Below are positions 27,701 to 36,474 of a stretch of 64,000 bases of DNA, one piece after another. Under the pieces are notes generated by a model that had not been told where the DNA came from, did no database searches, and saw only the letters and a program-made list of their open reading frames with translations. The translations under genes were made by a program, and so were the position numbers. The stretch is from Massilia antarctica (GTDB lineage: Bacteria; Pseudomonadota; Gammaproteobacteria; Burkholderiales; Burkholderiaceae_D). Position 1 is the stretch's first letter, and each line of letters starts with the position of its first letter. The stretch is taken from positions 3,410,001 to 3,474,000 of the forward strand of contig NZ_CP065053.1 of assembly GCF_015689335.1 (NCBI RefSeq), written 5' to 3'.

Positions 27701-28097
27701 CGGTGTCTCCAAAAGGCCGCCCGACAGGGGGCGGCGCGGTGTTCGCACAAGGGCTGCGGCCAGCGCCGGGACGGCAGCGGGCGCACCGCCGCATCGCGCA
27801 CGGGCGATAGCGGGCAGCTTGCCGGGGCGCGCCAGGAAGGAGCGCACGGCAAGTGGACGCACGCACCGGAGGGGCGGGCGACGCAGCAAAAAATAAGGGG
27901 GATGGAGAGGGTGCGGCTTACAGCCTACCCAGGACGCCATCATCCGCATGAAGCAAGATGACGGCAGGGGAAGCTGCGTTATCTTGCCGGGGCGGTGCCA
28001 GGGAACTGGCAACAACAATCACTCGAACAAGTACCCATAAGGGATTCCAGAAAATGAAAACAGACGAACGATAAGGGAAAATGATTCGTTTAGTCAA
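27701..28097 (-). promoter_or_regulatory. Nramp promoter and about 360-nt leader
   Basis: A promoter is visible on the minus strand: TTGACT (28097-28092), 17-bp spacer, TTATCG (28074-28069). Transcription would start near 28062, about 360 nt before the Nramp ATG. The leader is GC-rich and could fold, but I could not match it to the yybP-ykoY or M-box riboswitch consensus. Nothing else is seen between 27701 and 28161. Confidence 0.4.
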
Positions 28098-28161
28098 CTG
28101 AAAAAAACGGCTGCGGGGATGGGGCCGGACTCGATGGATGCTGGCGGCGCCAGCGCCCGCC

Positions 28162-29385
28162 TCACCCCAGCGGCAGCCGGATCGTAAACGTGGTCCCCTT
28201 GTCCTTGCCCGCGCTGGCCACCGACAAGCTGCCCTCGTGCAGTTCCACCAGATGGCGCGCGATGTACAGGCCCAGTCCCAGCCCGGCCGCATTGGCATGG
28301 CGCTGCAAATTGAACGCCCCGAATACATGCGGCAGGTCGTCCGCGGCGATCCCCTGGCCGGAATCGGACACCGCGATCTCCACCTGCTCGGCGCCCTGGC
28401 TGATGTCGATCCGGATCGTCCCGCCGCGCGGCGTGAACTTGATCGCGTTGAACAGCAGATTCCACAGCACCTGCTGCAAGCGCCGTCCATCGGCCTCCAG
28501 ATGCACCTGGTCGCCATGATCGGGTGGCGTCACCGCCAGCACGATGTGCTTCTCGCTGGCGTTGCCTTCCACCGTCGACAGCGCGTCGCGCAGCACCTGT
28601 CCCAGCACCACCGGCGTGCGCGTGATCGACATCTGTCCGGTCAAGGTGCGCGCCGCGTCGATCAGGTCATCGATCATGGCCGCTTCCTGGCCGATGTGCA
28701 CGCGCATCGCCGTCAGGCCGGCCTCCACCTTCGACGGCAGGTCCGGCACCGTCTTGAGCAGCACCTCGATGCGCATCGACAGCGCCGACAGCGGCGTGCG
28801 CATCTCGTGCGACACCGTGGCCAGGAACAGGTCGCGCGCGCGATTGACGCGGTTGAGTTCTCCAATGGTTTCGCGCTGGCGGTCGATCGACCCGGCCAGG
28901 GTTTGCAGCAGCGCGCCGTAGGTCGCCAGGCGCGCTTCCGACACCGGCGACTCGAGCCGCACTTCGCTCCACAGCGCATTGCCCGACACGCCCACGGCCG
29001 CGCCGATGCGCTCGCAGGCCATGGGCGAGCTGAAATCGTTGAAGCGCCAGCCGTACACCAGCACCCCGTACACCTGGCCGAACTGGGTCAGCGCCAGGCT
29101 GCACACGCGCATGCCGTGAAAGCCGCCTTCCTCGGCGACGTCGCCCGCGAACACGCGCGCGGCGATGCGCTTTTCCAGCGCGGTGCCGGGACCGTCATCG
29201 CGCCACAAGACCGAGGTGGCCAGCATGCGCGCGGTGGACGACGCCACCAGCGGACCGACCTGGCGCCAGCCGCGCACGTCGTACAGCGACACCGTCAGGC
29301 CGCTGGCCTGGGAAAACTGGGTCAGCGGCGTGACCCATTCGTCCCAGTCGATGGCGGCGTCGCCGGCGATGGCCAAGTTGATCAT
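28162..29385 (-). CDS. sensor histidine kinase paired with a KaiC-like ATPase
   Basis: Soluble kinase of 407 aa with no membrane segment. Residues 1-150 form a GAF-like or unknown sensory domain (FSQASGLTVSLYDVRGW, GQVYGVLVYGWRF). HisKA follows, with His193 in ATVSHEMRTPLSAL, then HATPase_c with NLLFNAIKFTPRGG, DSGQGIAADD and GLGLGLYIARHLVELHEG. The ATG at 29385 overlaps the TGA of the KaiC-like gene (ATGA), so the two are translated together. The open frame continues upstream inside the KaiC gene only as a shadow. No response regulator is adjacent. Confidence 0.92.
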   Translation of the reverse strand: MINLAIAGDAAIDWDEWVTPLTQFSQASGLTVSLYDVRGWRQVGPLVASSTARMLATSVLWRDDGPGTALEKRIAARVFAGDVAEEGGFHGMRVCSLALTQFGQVYGVLVYGWRFNDFSSPMACERIGAAVGVSGNALWSEVRLESPVSEARLATYGALLQTLAGSIDRQRETIGELNRVNRARDLFLATVSHEMRTPLSALSMRIEVLLKTVPDLPSKVEAGLTAMRVHIGQEAAMIDDLIDAARTLTGQMSITRTPVVLGQVLRDALSTVEGNASEKHIVLAVTPPDHGDQVHLEADGRRLQQVLWNLLFNAIKFTPRGGTIRIDISQGAEQVEIAVSDSGQGIAADDLPHVFGAFNLQRHANAAGLGLGLYIARHLVELHEGSLSVASAGKDKGTTFTIRLPLG

Positions 29386-30938
29386 GCCGGATTGTCGGTC
29401 GGCAGTTCGACCGAGTCGGGCAGGCGCGTTCCGTGCGCCACGGCGTCTTCGATGAGAGGACTCTGGCGCGACGGCGAGCGCGAAAGCAGGCCGTAATACG
29501 AGGAAAACGGCAACTGCGGCACCACGCCGGCCGGATCGGCATGTCCGCCTTCTTCGTCGAGCAGCTGCAAGCCGCCTTCGGCGATCACGTATTCGCGCGT
29601 GATCTGGCGATTGCGGCTGCCGCGCACCTTGGGCACGGCGATGGCGCGCCGCAGCACGGTGGAGATCTCGACGTAGTTGAGCAAGATGATGTTGTCGACC
29701 AGGTGCGAGCCCTTGAGTTCTTCGCTGATCTGCGAAATGCCGAGCAGCTCCGGACTTTCGTAATTGAAGAGGATGGTCGCCAGGCGGTTCTTGAAGAAGG
29801 TGGCCAGGGCGTACAGGTAGTCCGCCACCTCGGAAGGGCTGGTCATTTCGTACACCGCGCACGAATCGAACACCACGCAGTCGATGTGTTTTTCCTCGAC
29901 CAGCTTGATGATGCGGTCGAAGTGGATATCGAGTTCGAGTTCGAGTGGCGACTCGTAGTGGATGAACAGGTCGCCGCTGTCCATCAGCGCGGCCAGGTCG
30001 AAACCGAGCGTGGTGGCGTTGCGCACCAGCTGGCGCGGGTGTTCATCCAGGCTGACCAGCAAGGTCTTGTGGCCGGTGCTGACGGCCGCCGTGAGGAACT
30101 GCACGCTGAACACGGTCTTGCCGGTACCGGAGATCCCGCTGACCATGGTGACCGAGCCGGCGTACAGGCCGCCGTCCATCATGTCGTCGATGGCCTTGGA
30201 GCCGGTCGAGACGCGCTGGTCGGACGTTTGCTGGTCGGTCGAGTTGACGGGACGCGACTGGGCGCGGCGGTAGACGTGGACCCCGCGTCCGCCTTCGATG
30301 CGCATGGTATGGCTGCCGGCGATGAAGTCCTGGCCGCGCGACTTGAGCACCGTCAGGCGCCGGTGGACGCGCCGCCGGTGCTCTTCGCGCGTGAGCGAGA
30401 TGATGGTGTCGAACACGAAGCGCTCGTGCGACGGAACGGAGCCGAGGCTTTCGTCGCGTTCGGCCGTGACCATGGTGGTCACGCCCATGCGCGCCAGGCC
30501 TTCGATCAGCAGGTGAACGTCTTCGCGGAACGGCTTGTCGTGCACTTCCGCGTACAGGCGCATGGGGGTCAGGCCGTCGATCAGCAGGCGCTTGGCGCCG
30601 ATCGAGCGGAGGGCGTCGGCAAAGGCGCCGTCGGCATTGCGGAATTCGCTCAGCAGCACGGCGGGACTGGTCTGGATCACCTTGATCTTGCCGGCGTCGA
30701 TCAGGCCTTGCAGATCCCAGTTGAAGCCGGCGGCGTCGCGCAGCAGCTTGGCCGTATCGAGCTCGAACGACACGATCGCCCCGGGCTCGTCGTACAGCGC
30801 GGCGCCGGCATAAATGTAGCCGAGGCCGAGCGTGGTCTTGCCGGTGCCGGGCGCGCCTTCGACGATCAGGTTGTTCCCGCGCGGGATACCGCCGAGCAGT
30901 ACTTCGTCCAGTCCGGTGATGCCTGTTTTGACCAGCAT
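29382..30938 (-). CDS. KaiC-like double RecA-domain ATPase
   Basis: Protein of 518 aa made of two KaiC/RadA-type RecA domains. Walker A motifs are GAPGTGKTT (28-36) and GISGTGKTV (268-276). Walker B-like strands are RLLIDGL (about 117-123) and CVVFDSC. The C-terminal 40 residues are a low-complexity tail. KaiC homologues outside cyanobacteria are linked to stress and signalling rather than proven clocks, and no kaiA or kaiB is present. In domain 1 the segment after Walker A reads VSFELD, and in domain 2 VSLDEHP, so the catalytic glutamate pairs of true KaiC are not both conserved. The ATG at 30938 is preferred to a TTG at 30944. It couples to the kinase downstream. Confidence 0.9.
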   Translation of the reverse strand: MLVKTGITGLDEVLLGGIPRGNNLIVEGAPGTGKTTLGLGYIYAGAALYDEPGAIVSFELDTAKLLRDAAGFNWDLQGLIDAGKIKVIQTSPAVLLSEFRNADGAFADALRSIGAKRLLIDGLTPMRLYAEVHDKPFREDVHLLIEGLARMGVTTMVTAERDESLGSVPSHERFVFDTIISLTREEHRRRVHRRLTVLKSRGQDFIAGSHTMRIEGGRGVHVYRRAQSRPVNSTDQQTSDQRVSTGSKAIDDMMDGGLYAGSVTMVSGISGTGKTVFSVQFLTAAVSTGHKTLLVSLDEHPRQLVRNATTLGFDLAALMDSGDLFIHYESPLELELDIHFDRIIKLVEEKHIDCVVFDSCAVYEMTSPSEVADYLYALATFFKNRLATILFNYESPELLGISQISEELKGSHLVDNIILLNYVEISTVLRRAIAVPKVRGSRNRQITREYVIAEGGLQLLDEEGGHADPAGVVPQLPFSSYYGLLSRSPSRQSPLIEDAVAHGTRLPDSVELPTDNPA

Positions 30939-31028
30939 GTTCAATTCTCTCTTCGACGTGTTTTGTGCATTCTTAATTGCACGCTAGTTTATCACTCGGC
31001 ATTGAATCATTTGGTCCAGCGCGGCATT

Positions 31029-31058
31029 TTGCCGTGCGACGTTGTTCGCAGGTATATT
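31029..31058 (+). promoter_or_regulatory. sigma-70 promoter candidate
   Basis: TTGCCG (31029-31034) and TATATT (31053-31058) are separated by 18 bp, upstream of the secreted-protein gene at 31128. Confidence 0.5.
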
Positions 31059-31127
31059 ACTCAACAGAATCGATGCCATTGGGAAGTGCATCGATCACCC
31101 GAAAGCGACTAACTCAATAGGATGGCT

Positions 31128-31871
31128 ATGAAATACTTGGTGATTGCAGCGTTTTTTTGCGCCGGACCGGCGTGTGCGGGCGGGTTGGAGGACATGAAGG
31201 CGGCGCTGGCGCTGTTGCAGGGGCAGGGCACGCTGCGCGCGGCGTACGAGGTGCGCGAAACGCTCACGGAATTCGATGCCAAGCCGCTCAAGGGGCCGGA
31301 AACGGTGATGGCGGCGGCGCAGGTGGTGGACGATCCGGCCGGGCTGGAGATCCGCTGGGACCGTGGACTGCTCAAGCGCGCGGCGGACGAGGCGAGCGTG
31401 GCGAAAGGGGCCAAGCGCAAGGAGGCGTTGTCGCAGCTGCTGGCATCGAGTTCCGCGCCGCGCCTGGCGGTGGCGGTGAATTATGCGCCGCGCTTGTTGC
31501 AGTCGCTGGCGATCAGCCAGTTCAAGTCGGAGCGCGCCGATACCTACCAAGGCAAGCCGGCCAGGCTGGTGGAGTTGGTGATGACGCCCCAGGAAGAGAT
31601 GAACCAGAACGTCAGCATCAAGAACAACACCATCGAAGCGCGCTTCTGGCTAGGGCCGGACGGGGTGCCGCTGGCGGCGGTGACGAATCACACGATCAAG
31701 GCCAAGCTCATGGTGTTCTTGTCGTACGAGAAGACCACGAAGGAAGAGTTCACGTTCGGGGTGGTGAACAACCGGCTGGTGGTGCTCAAGCGCGAGATGC
31801 AGGGGAAGGAGAAGGGGCCGGGGACGGAGAACGAGTTCAAGTATTTGTATACGATGACGCCGAAGTTGTAG
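31128..31871 (+). CDS. secreted protein of unknown function
   Basis: Predicted periplasmic protein of 247 aa: signal peptide MKYLVIAAFFCAGPACAG, then no recognised domain. The pattern (helix-rich first half, then WLGPDGVPLAAVTNH and FSYEKTTKEEFTFG-like strands; actual text FLSYEKTTKEEFTFGVV) could suit a lipoprotein-carrier-like beta structure, but this is a guess. An AGGA ribosome site fits the ATG at 31128; an in-frame ATG at 31122 is less well placed. It is monocistronic, next to a stretch of REP-like palindromes. Confidence 0.8.
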   Translation: MKYLVIAAFFCAGPACAGGLEDMKAALALLQGQGTLRAAYEVRETLTEFDAKPLKGPETVMAAAQVVDDPAGLEIRWDRGLLKRAADEASVAKGAKRKEALSQLLASSSAPRLAVAVNYAPRLLQSLAISQFKSERADTYQGKPARLVELVMTPQEEMNQNVSIKNNTIEARFWLGPDGVPLAAVTNHTIKAKLMVFLSYEKTTKEEFTFGVVNNRLVVLKREMQGKEKGPGTENEFKYLYTMTPKL

Positions 31872-31925
31872 CGGCCGTAGTCCCCAGTGGCGTCGTCCCC
31901 ATAGCCACCGTCGTTGCCGTAACCA

Positions 31926-32156
31926 CGGTCGTTCCCGCGCAGGCGGGAACGCATGCGTTCCCGCCAAGTTCGTGCTGTAGTTGCGAGCGCTGAGAAACTT
32001 GGGTCCCCGCCTCTCCAGGAACTAGTCTTTGCCGCTAATTTGAGCAGCTTTGCGACTCCAAACCTCGAAACCGTCGCTCCCGCGCAGGCGGAAACGCATG
32101 CGTTTCCCCCATAGCACCGTCGATATACGAATGTGCTATGGATTCCCGCCTGCGCG
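31926..32156. repeat. REP-like palindrome cluster left of the IS
   Basis: The sequence between the secreted-protein gene and the insertion element has at least three copies of the core palindrome. GTTCCCGCGCAGGCGGGAAC (31931-31950) is perfect. A degenerate copy lies at 32075-32093. A third, beginning GATTCCCGCCTGCGCG at 32141, is cut by the IS at 32157. No gene is visible in 31872-32156. Confidence 0.8.
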
Positions 32157-33468
32157 CACTGTCGTCCGGAATAATTTTCTTGACGCGCTCACGAGAAGAG
32201 GCATCCTTGAATTTCTGCGAATTCGTGCGCCGCTTGTCGTCGTCGGCGATCATGTAAATCTTCGGTGTCCGTACGTTGAAATAGGGTTGCGCGGACGAAG
32301 CAAAGGCAATCCCACAGGGTCCGTTTCACACGGTTGGACTCGTTGAACAGTGCAACCAACAAATAACTGATGAGAGCGGTAAGTATCTGAATCCGGACCG
32401 CGTTTTCAGATCGTCCGAGGAACTGCTTGATCTTGAGGTGCTGCTTGATCCATTTGAAGAACAGCTCGATTGCCCAGCGCTTTTTGTAGTGCTGGGCAAT
32501 TTCCATGGCACTACTGTCGAAGTCGTTAGTAGCCAGAACGATGGGCGTATCTTTGTTCGGCCGCGCCACGATGACACGGCGCAAAGGCTTCCCAAAGTAG
32601 AGATTGATCCGTTTTCCGCCGAGCCGTTTGTGCTTGAAAGTAACGATTTCGTCGCTGAGCACGATGTGCGCATCATCAGCAGGGATGTCCGATTTCTGCA
32701 GGACGTTGACAGCGGCGTTGTTCTTGAAACGAGTAACAAAGCGCGCGTTGGCCTCGTCAATGGATTTCCACCAATTGAAATCGCAATAGCCCTTGTCAAA
32801 TACATAGAGCGCGTTCGCTTCGAGCGGTACGTCAACTGCCCGTTCAACGTCATTGACGTTGGGGTGGCTAATGTCGTGCCAGACAGGGATTGCATCATGG
32901 GCATCATACAAAACGTGCAGCTTCAAGCCTTGCGTATTGCGAGTGCTATTCTCGGGCGTCCACCTCTCAAACTCCCGTCCCTTCAACGTCAACGAGGTGG
33001 AGTCAAGCAAATACATCAGATCATTGCTTTGCTGGCGCAGCTTACGCGACACCTTCCCCATCAACCAGGCAGCGGTATCACTAAACACCGTGTCAGATCG
33101 ATTCTCATTGGCGTCAGCCAAGGTGGAGCGCTTGATCGCTGACGTACCAAGATGGTAGTGATGCGCGACATGACTGTTGAAGCCAGTCTCCAGTGGTCGC
33201 AACCCCTTCGCCTCACTGATCTGCGCGTAGAGCATGGCAATGAGATGATCCCAATGCCCGAACTTCTTGCAATATTTGTCGGCATTGTGCCGTTCGACTA
33301 GTTGAGCGAAGGTTCCTCGCGGGAGCCCCTTCATTAAACGCTGAAAAGTAGTTATGCTGAACATGTTGCAGGTTTGGTTTTTAAGTTGGCAAACAGAGGT
33401 TAACCCTCGTAAACCAATACCTGCAACCCTTTTAACGTTGTCAACCCACTTTATTCCGGACAGCAGTG
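32157..33468 (-). mobile_element. complete IS4-family insertion sequence
   Basis: An element of about 1312 bp with one transposase gene. Its ends are imperfect 18-bp inverted repeats: CACTGTCGTCCGGAATAA at 32157-32174, and CACTGCTGTCCGGAATAA read inward from 33468 to 33451 (16 of 18 match). Both ends are flanked by the same 10 bp, CGCCTGCGCG (32147-32156 and 33469-33478), an intact target duplication. Removing the element and one copy restores a REP-like palindrome. The transposase frame is intact, so the element may still be active. Confidence 0.93.
32189..33364 (-). CDS. IS4-family transposase
   Basis: DDE transposase of 391 aa. The N-terminal domain (MFSITTFQRLMKGLPRGTF..., start quoted only) matches the DUF4372-type domain of IS4 transposases. 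The catalytic core has Asp in YLLDSTSLTLKG, Asp in YVFDKGYCDF, and the IS4 Y-(2)R-(3)E-(6)K signature in YKKRWAIELFFKWIK. The ATG at 33364 is chosen because the upstream extension runs through the terminal repeat. The gene fills most of the element and looks undamaged. Confidence 0.94.
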   Translation of the reverse strand: MFSITTFQRLMKGLPRGTFAQLVERHNADKYCKKFGHWDHLIAMLYAQISEAKGLRPLETGFNSHVAHHYHLGTSAIKRSTLADANENRSDTVFSDTAAWLMGKVSRKLRQQSNDLMYLLDSTSLTLKGREFERWTPENSTRNTQGLKLHVLYDAHDAIPVWHDISHPNVNDVERAVDVPLEANALYVFDKGYCDFNWWKSIDEANARFVTRFKNNAAVNVLQKSDIPADDAHIVLSDEIVTFKHKRLGGKRINLYFGKPLRRVIVARPNKDTPIVLATNDFDSSAMEIAQHYKKRWAIELFFKWIKQHLKIKQFLGRSENAVRIQILTALISYLLVALFNESNRVKRTLWDCLCFVRATLFQRTDTEDLHDRRRRQAAHEFAEIQGCLFS

Positions 33469-33650
33469 CGCCTGCGCGGGAAGTCATTTCTGCCAATGGC
33501 AGGAATGACGGAGCTTAGGTTAGCGCCATTTGGAAGCGCCCTCGCACTTTGCACAGTTCCAAGAGATTTGAGGAGTTTCATAGAAACTGGGACCTGCGCG
33601 GGAAGTCGTTTCTGCCAATGGCAGGAACGACGGTTTTTAAGCTAACGTGA
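33469..33650. repeat. REP-like palindromes right of the IS
   Basis: The right half of the split palindrome (CGCCTGCGCGGGAA, 33469-33482) is followed by the second hairpin type at 33483-33509, around TTTCTGCCAATGGCAGGAA. A nearly identical hairpin unit lies at 33605-33631 after CTGCGCGGGAA. The two units are direct repeats about 122 bp apart. A short T run follows the second on the plus strand. Confidence 0.8.
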
Positions 33651-33659
33651 AAGCGTAGG

Positions 33660-34556
33660 TCATGGCTGGTACGCGTATTCCTCGCGCCCCGCCACATCCA
33701 CCCGCAGCGACAACACGTGTCCATTTAACGGATAGCTTTCGCGCTCCGCTTCCGGCCGTCCGTGGCTGGCGCTGGTCACATACAAGGTGCGCAGATCGTC
33801 GCCGCCGAACGCGATCATGGTCGGGCACTTGACCGGCAGCTTCACTTCGCGCAGCAGCTCGCCCGACGCGGCAAAGCGCAGCAGCCGCGCCCCTTCGAAC
33901 ATGGCGCACCAGTAGGCGCCTTCGCTGTCGACCGCCGCGCCATCGGGCCGGCCGCCGTAGTCGTCCGCCTTTTTATCGGCCGAAAACAGCTGGAAGGTCT
34001 CGCGCGCCTTGGCCTCTCCGCTGGCCGCATCGAAGCGATAGCGATCGATCCGGTGGGCGGCGGTGTCGGCGTGATACATCGCCTGCCCGTCCGGCGTGAA
34101 ACCGAGTCCGTTGGAATTCATCATTCCGCCCGACCATTTGAGGCTGACGACGCCTTTCTCCAGGCAGAACATCTGCGCCGCCTGCTGGTCGCGCGGTTCG
34201 TAAATGGTGCCGACCCAGAAGCGCCCGGCCGGATCGACCCGGCCATCGTTAAAGCGGGTGGTGGCGGTGTCGTACGGCGCGGCGGCGATGTCCGTGATGT
34301 CGTTGCTGGCCGTGTCGAGGTGCACGAAGCCGGCGCGGGTGGCCACCACCAGGCCGCCGCCGGCGTGGATGGCCAGCGCCGCCGGCTCGCTCGCCATGCG
34401 CCACGAGCGGTGCGCGCCGCTGCCCGGGTGCAGCGCATGCACCGTGAAGCCACCGATATCGACCCAGTACAAGGTCTGTTCGCCGGCATGCCAGAGCGGG
34501 CATTCGCCCACCAGCATCGGGGTGTCGTGGACGACGGTAAAGGTGTCGGTATCCAT
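33660..34556 (-). CDS. SMP-30/gluconolactonase family lactonase
   Basis: Six-bladed beta-propeller hydrolase of 298 aa. Metal-ligand motifs of the family are present: GECPLWH (Glu18), MMNSNGLGFTPDG (Asn) and GGRPDGAAVD (Asp). The start ATG at 34556 shares a base with the pgi stop (TGATG), so the pair is coupled. Family members open sugar lactones. Because zwf here lacks an adjacent pgl, this enzyme is a candidate for the lactonase step between zwf and edd; that role is inferred from context. Confidence 0.9.
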   Translation of the reverse strand: MDTDTFTVVHDTPMLVGECPLWHAGEQTLYWVDIGGFTVHALHPGSGAHRSWRMASEPAALAIHAGGGLVVATRAGFVHLDTASNDITDIAAAPYDTATTRFNDGRVDPAGRFWVGTIYEPRDQQAAQMFCLEKGVVSLKWSGGMMNSNGLGFTPDGQAMYHADTAAHRIDRYRFDAASGEAKARETFQLFSADKKADDYGGRPDGAAVDSEGAYWCAMFEGARLLRFAASGELLREVKLPVKCPTMIAFGGDDLRTLYVTSASHGRPEAERESYPLNGHVLSLRVDVAGREEYAYQP

Positions 34557-36199
34557 CACACCGCCGCCCTGGCCATGGCGATCAGGCCGTTGGTCGAACT
34601 GTCGTGCAATTCCGGCTGCGGCTCGCCCGTCAGTTCGGCCTCGATCTTCTTGGCCAGCACCTTGCCCAGTTCGACGCCCCACTGATCGAAGCTGTTCACG
34701 TCCCAGATCACGCCCTGCACGAAGGTCTTGTGCTCGTACAGCGCGATCAGGGCGCCCAAGGTGTACGGCTTGAGGTACTCCATCAGGATCGTATTGCTCG
34801 GGCGGTTGCCGGGGAAGGTCTTGTGCGGCGCCAGCGCTTCGATTTCGGCCAGCGACAGTCCCTGCGACTGCAGGTCGACGCGCACCTCGTCGATGGTTTT
34901 GCCACGCATGAACGCTTCCGACTGGGCGAAGCAGTTGGCCAGCAGCGCGGCGTGGTGGTTTTCCAGTTCGTGCGCGGGACGCAGCGCGGCGATGAAGTCG
35001 ATCGGCGTAACGTCGCTGCCCTGGTGCAGCAGCTGGAAGTAGGCGTGCTGGCCGTTGGTGCCGCAGTCGCCCCAGATCACCGGGCAGGTCGGCGTGTCGA
35101 CCGGCTGGCCGCCCTTGGTCACGCGCTTGCCGTTGCTTTCCATGTCGAGCTGCTGCAGATAAGCCGGGAAGCGGTTCAGGTCCTGGTGATACGGCGCGAT
35201 CGACACCGAGGCGCAGCCGAGGAACTGGCGGTTCCAGAAGCCCACCAGCGCCAGCAGCACCGGCATGTTGGACGCCAAAGGCGCCTGCTGGAAGTGCTGG
35301 TCCATCGCATGGGCGCCGGCCAGCAGGTCGCTGAAGTGGCCGAAACCGACGCACAGCGCCACCGACAGACCGATCGCCGACCATACCGAATAGCGTCCGC
35401 CGACCCAGTCCCAGAACGGGAACATGTTGGCCGGGTCGATGCCGAAGGTCTTGATCGCTTCCGTGTTGGTCGAGACGGCGACGAAGTGGCGCGCCAGCGC
35501 GTCTTCGGGCGCATGTTGCAGGAACCAGGCGCGTGCCGTCTGCGCGTTCATCATCGTCTCGGTGGTGGTGAAGGTCTTGGAGGCGATGATGAACAGGGTC
35601 GTTTCGGGATTGACCTTGCCGAGCGCGGCGTCCATGTCGTGGCCGTCGACGTTGGAGACGAAGTGCATGGTCAGGCGCGGATGCGCGTACTGGCGCAGCG
35701 CCAGGCAGACCATTTTCGGTCCCAGGTCCGAGCCGCCGATGCCGATATTGACGATGTCGGTGATCGGTTTGCCGCTGTGCCCAAGCCAGGTACCGGCGCG
35801 CACGGCGTCGGTAAAGATGCGGACCCGGTCGAGCACCGCGTGGACGTCGGCGTTGACGTCCTGGCCGTCGACCACGAGCGCGGTGCCGCGCGGGGCGCGC
35901 AGGGCGGTATGCAACACCGCGCGCCGCTCGGTCAGGTTGATGCGCTCGCCGGCGAACATGGCGTCGCGCTGGGTTTCGACGCCGCGCTCCTGCGCCAGGT
36001 CGACCAGCAGTTCAAGCGTGCGCCCGTCAAGTCGGTTTTTTGAATAGTCTAGGAACAAACCCGCCGCGTCGACAGTCAGTTTGGGGAAGCGTTGCGGGTC
36101 GGCGGCGAACAGGCCGCGCAATTGCCAGTCTTCGGCTTCGATCGCGTGCGTTTCGAGGGCCTGGAAGCTGGCGGTGGAGGTAAGGGCAGGCTGGCGCAT
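34556..36199 (-). CDS. pgi: glucose-6-phosphate isomerase
   Basis: Interconverts glucose-6-phosphate and fructose-6-phosphate. The 547-aa length is usual for the proteobacterial enzyme. Signatures include [32 protein letters not shown], the [16 protein letters not shown] block, and [19 protein letters not shown] near the C terminus. It is divergent from edd with 275 bp between starts, and a HexR-like element lies about 90-100 bp upstream. It is coupled to the SMP-30 gene. Confidence 0.97.
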   Translation of the reverse strand: MRQPALTSTASFQALETHAIEAEDWQLRGLFAADPQRFPKLTVDAAGLFLDYSKNRLDGRTLELLVDLAQERGVETQRDAMFAGERINLTERRAVLHTALRAPRGTALVVDGQDVNADVHAVLDRVRIFTDAVRAGTWLGHSGKPITDIVNIGIGGSDLGPKMVCLALRQYAHPRLTMHFVSNVDGHDMDAALGKVNPETTLFIIASKTFTTTETMMNAQTARAWFLQHAPEDALARHFVAVSTNTEAIKTFGIDPANMFPFWDWVGGRYSVWSAIGLSVALCVGFGHFSDLLAGAHAMDQHFQQAPLASNMPVLLALVGFWNRQFLGCASVSIAPYHQDLNRFPAYLQQLDMESNGKRVTKGGQPVDTPTCPVIWGDCGTNGQHAYFQLLHQGSDVTPIDFIAALRPAHELENHHAALLANCFAQSEAFMRGKTIDEVRVDLQSQGLSLAEIEALAPHKTFPGNRPSNTILMEYLKPYTLGALIALYEHKTFVQGVIWDVNSFDQWGVELGKVLAKKIEAELTGEPQPELHDSSTNGLIAMARAAV

Positions 36200-36284
36200 T
36201 GGTGCTCGCTGTTCGGTTGGTTAGAATCGGGTGCCGGCCGCGCGGCCAGCGCATCGAAGAAGATTATCGAATAATACAGAAATT

Positions 36285-36301
36285 CACGTAAATTCACTAC
36301 A
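36285..36301 (-). promoter_or_regulatory. HexR-like operator upstream of pgi
   Basis: CACGTAAATTCACTACA shares ACTACA and the AT-rich core with the zwf and edd elements (13 of 17 positions match the zwf site 1 alignment by eye). It lies about 86 bp upstream of the pgi ATG. Confidence 0.5.
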
Positions 36302-36434
36302 AAAAATTGACGGCCACGAGCGGTGGCGACGCCGCATAATGGATGTTCCCGGGTCGCTTTATCGGCTGTGAAGTGCCAATTGACGATTGAATTGAGTAAG
36401 CCGGACGAGCAGAATGTACGGTATTTGCCAATTT

Positions 36435-36451
36435 TGTAGTAAAATTTCACG
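36435..36451 (+). promoter_or_regulatory. HexR-like operator upstream of edd
   Basis: TGTAGTAAAATTTCACG ends 23 bp before the edd ATG. Its reverse complement shares 13 consecutive bases (GAAATTTTACTAC) with the second zwf element. The position just upstream of the ribosome site suits a repressor. The remaining 36200-36434 sequence shows no further feature I can name. Confidence 0.65.
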
Positions 36452-36474
36452 AAATAAATTCATAAGGAACGACC

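Noticed and set aside
27701-28018. 106-residue N-terminal extension of the Nramp protein
   Set aside because: Composition is Pro/Arg-rich and unlike the family; the ATG at 27700 has a good ribosome site.
29382-30938. Circadian kaiABC system
   Set aside because: No kaiA or kaiB nearby and key KaiC residues are altered.
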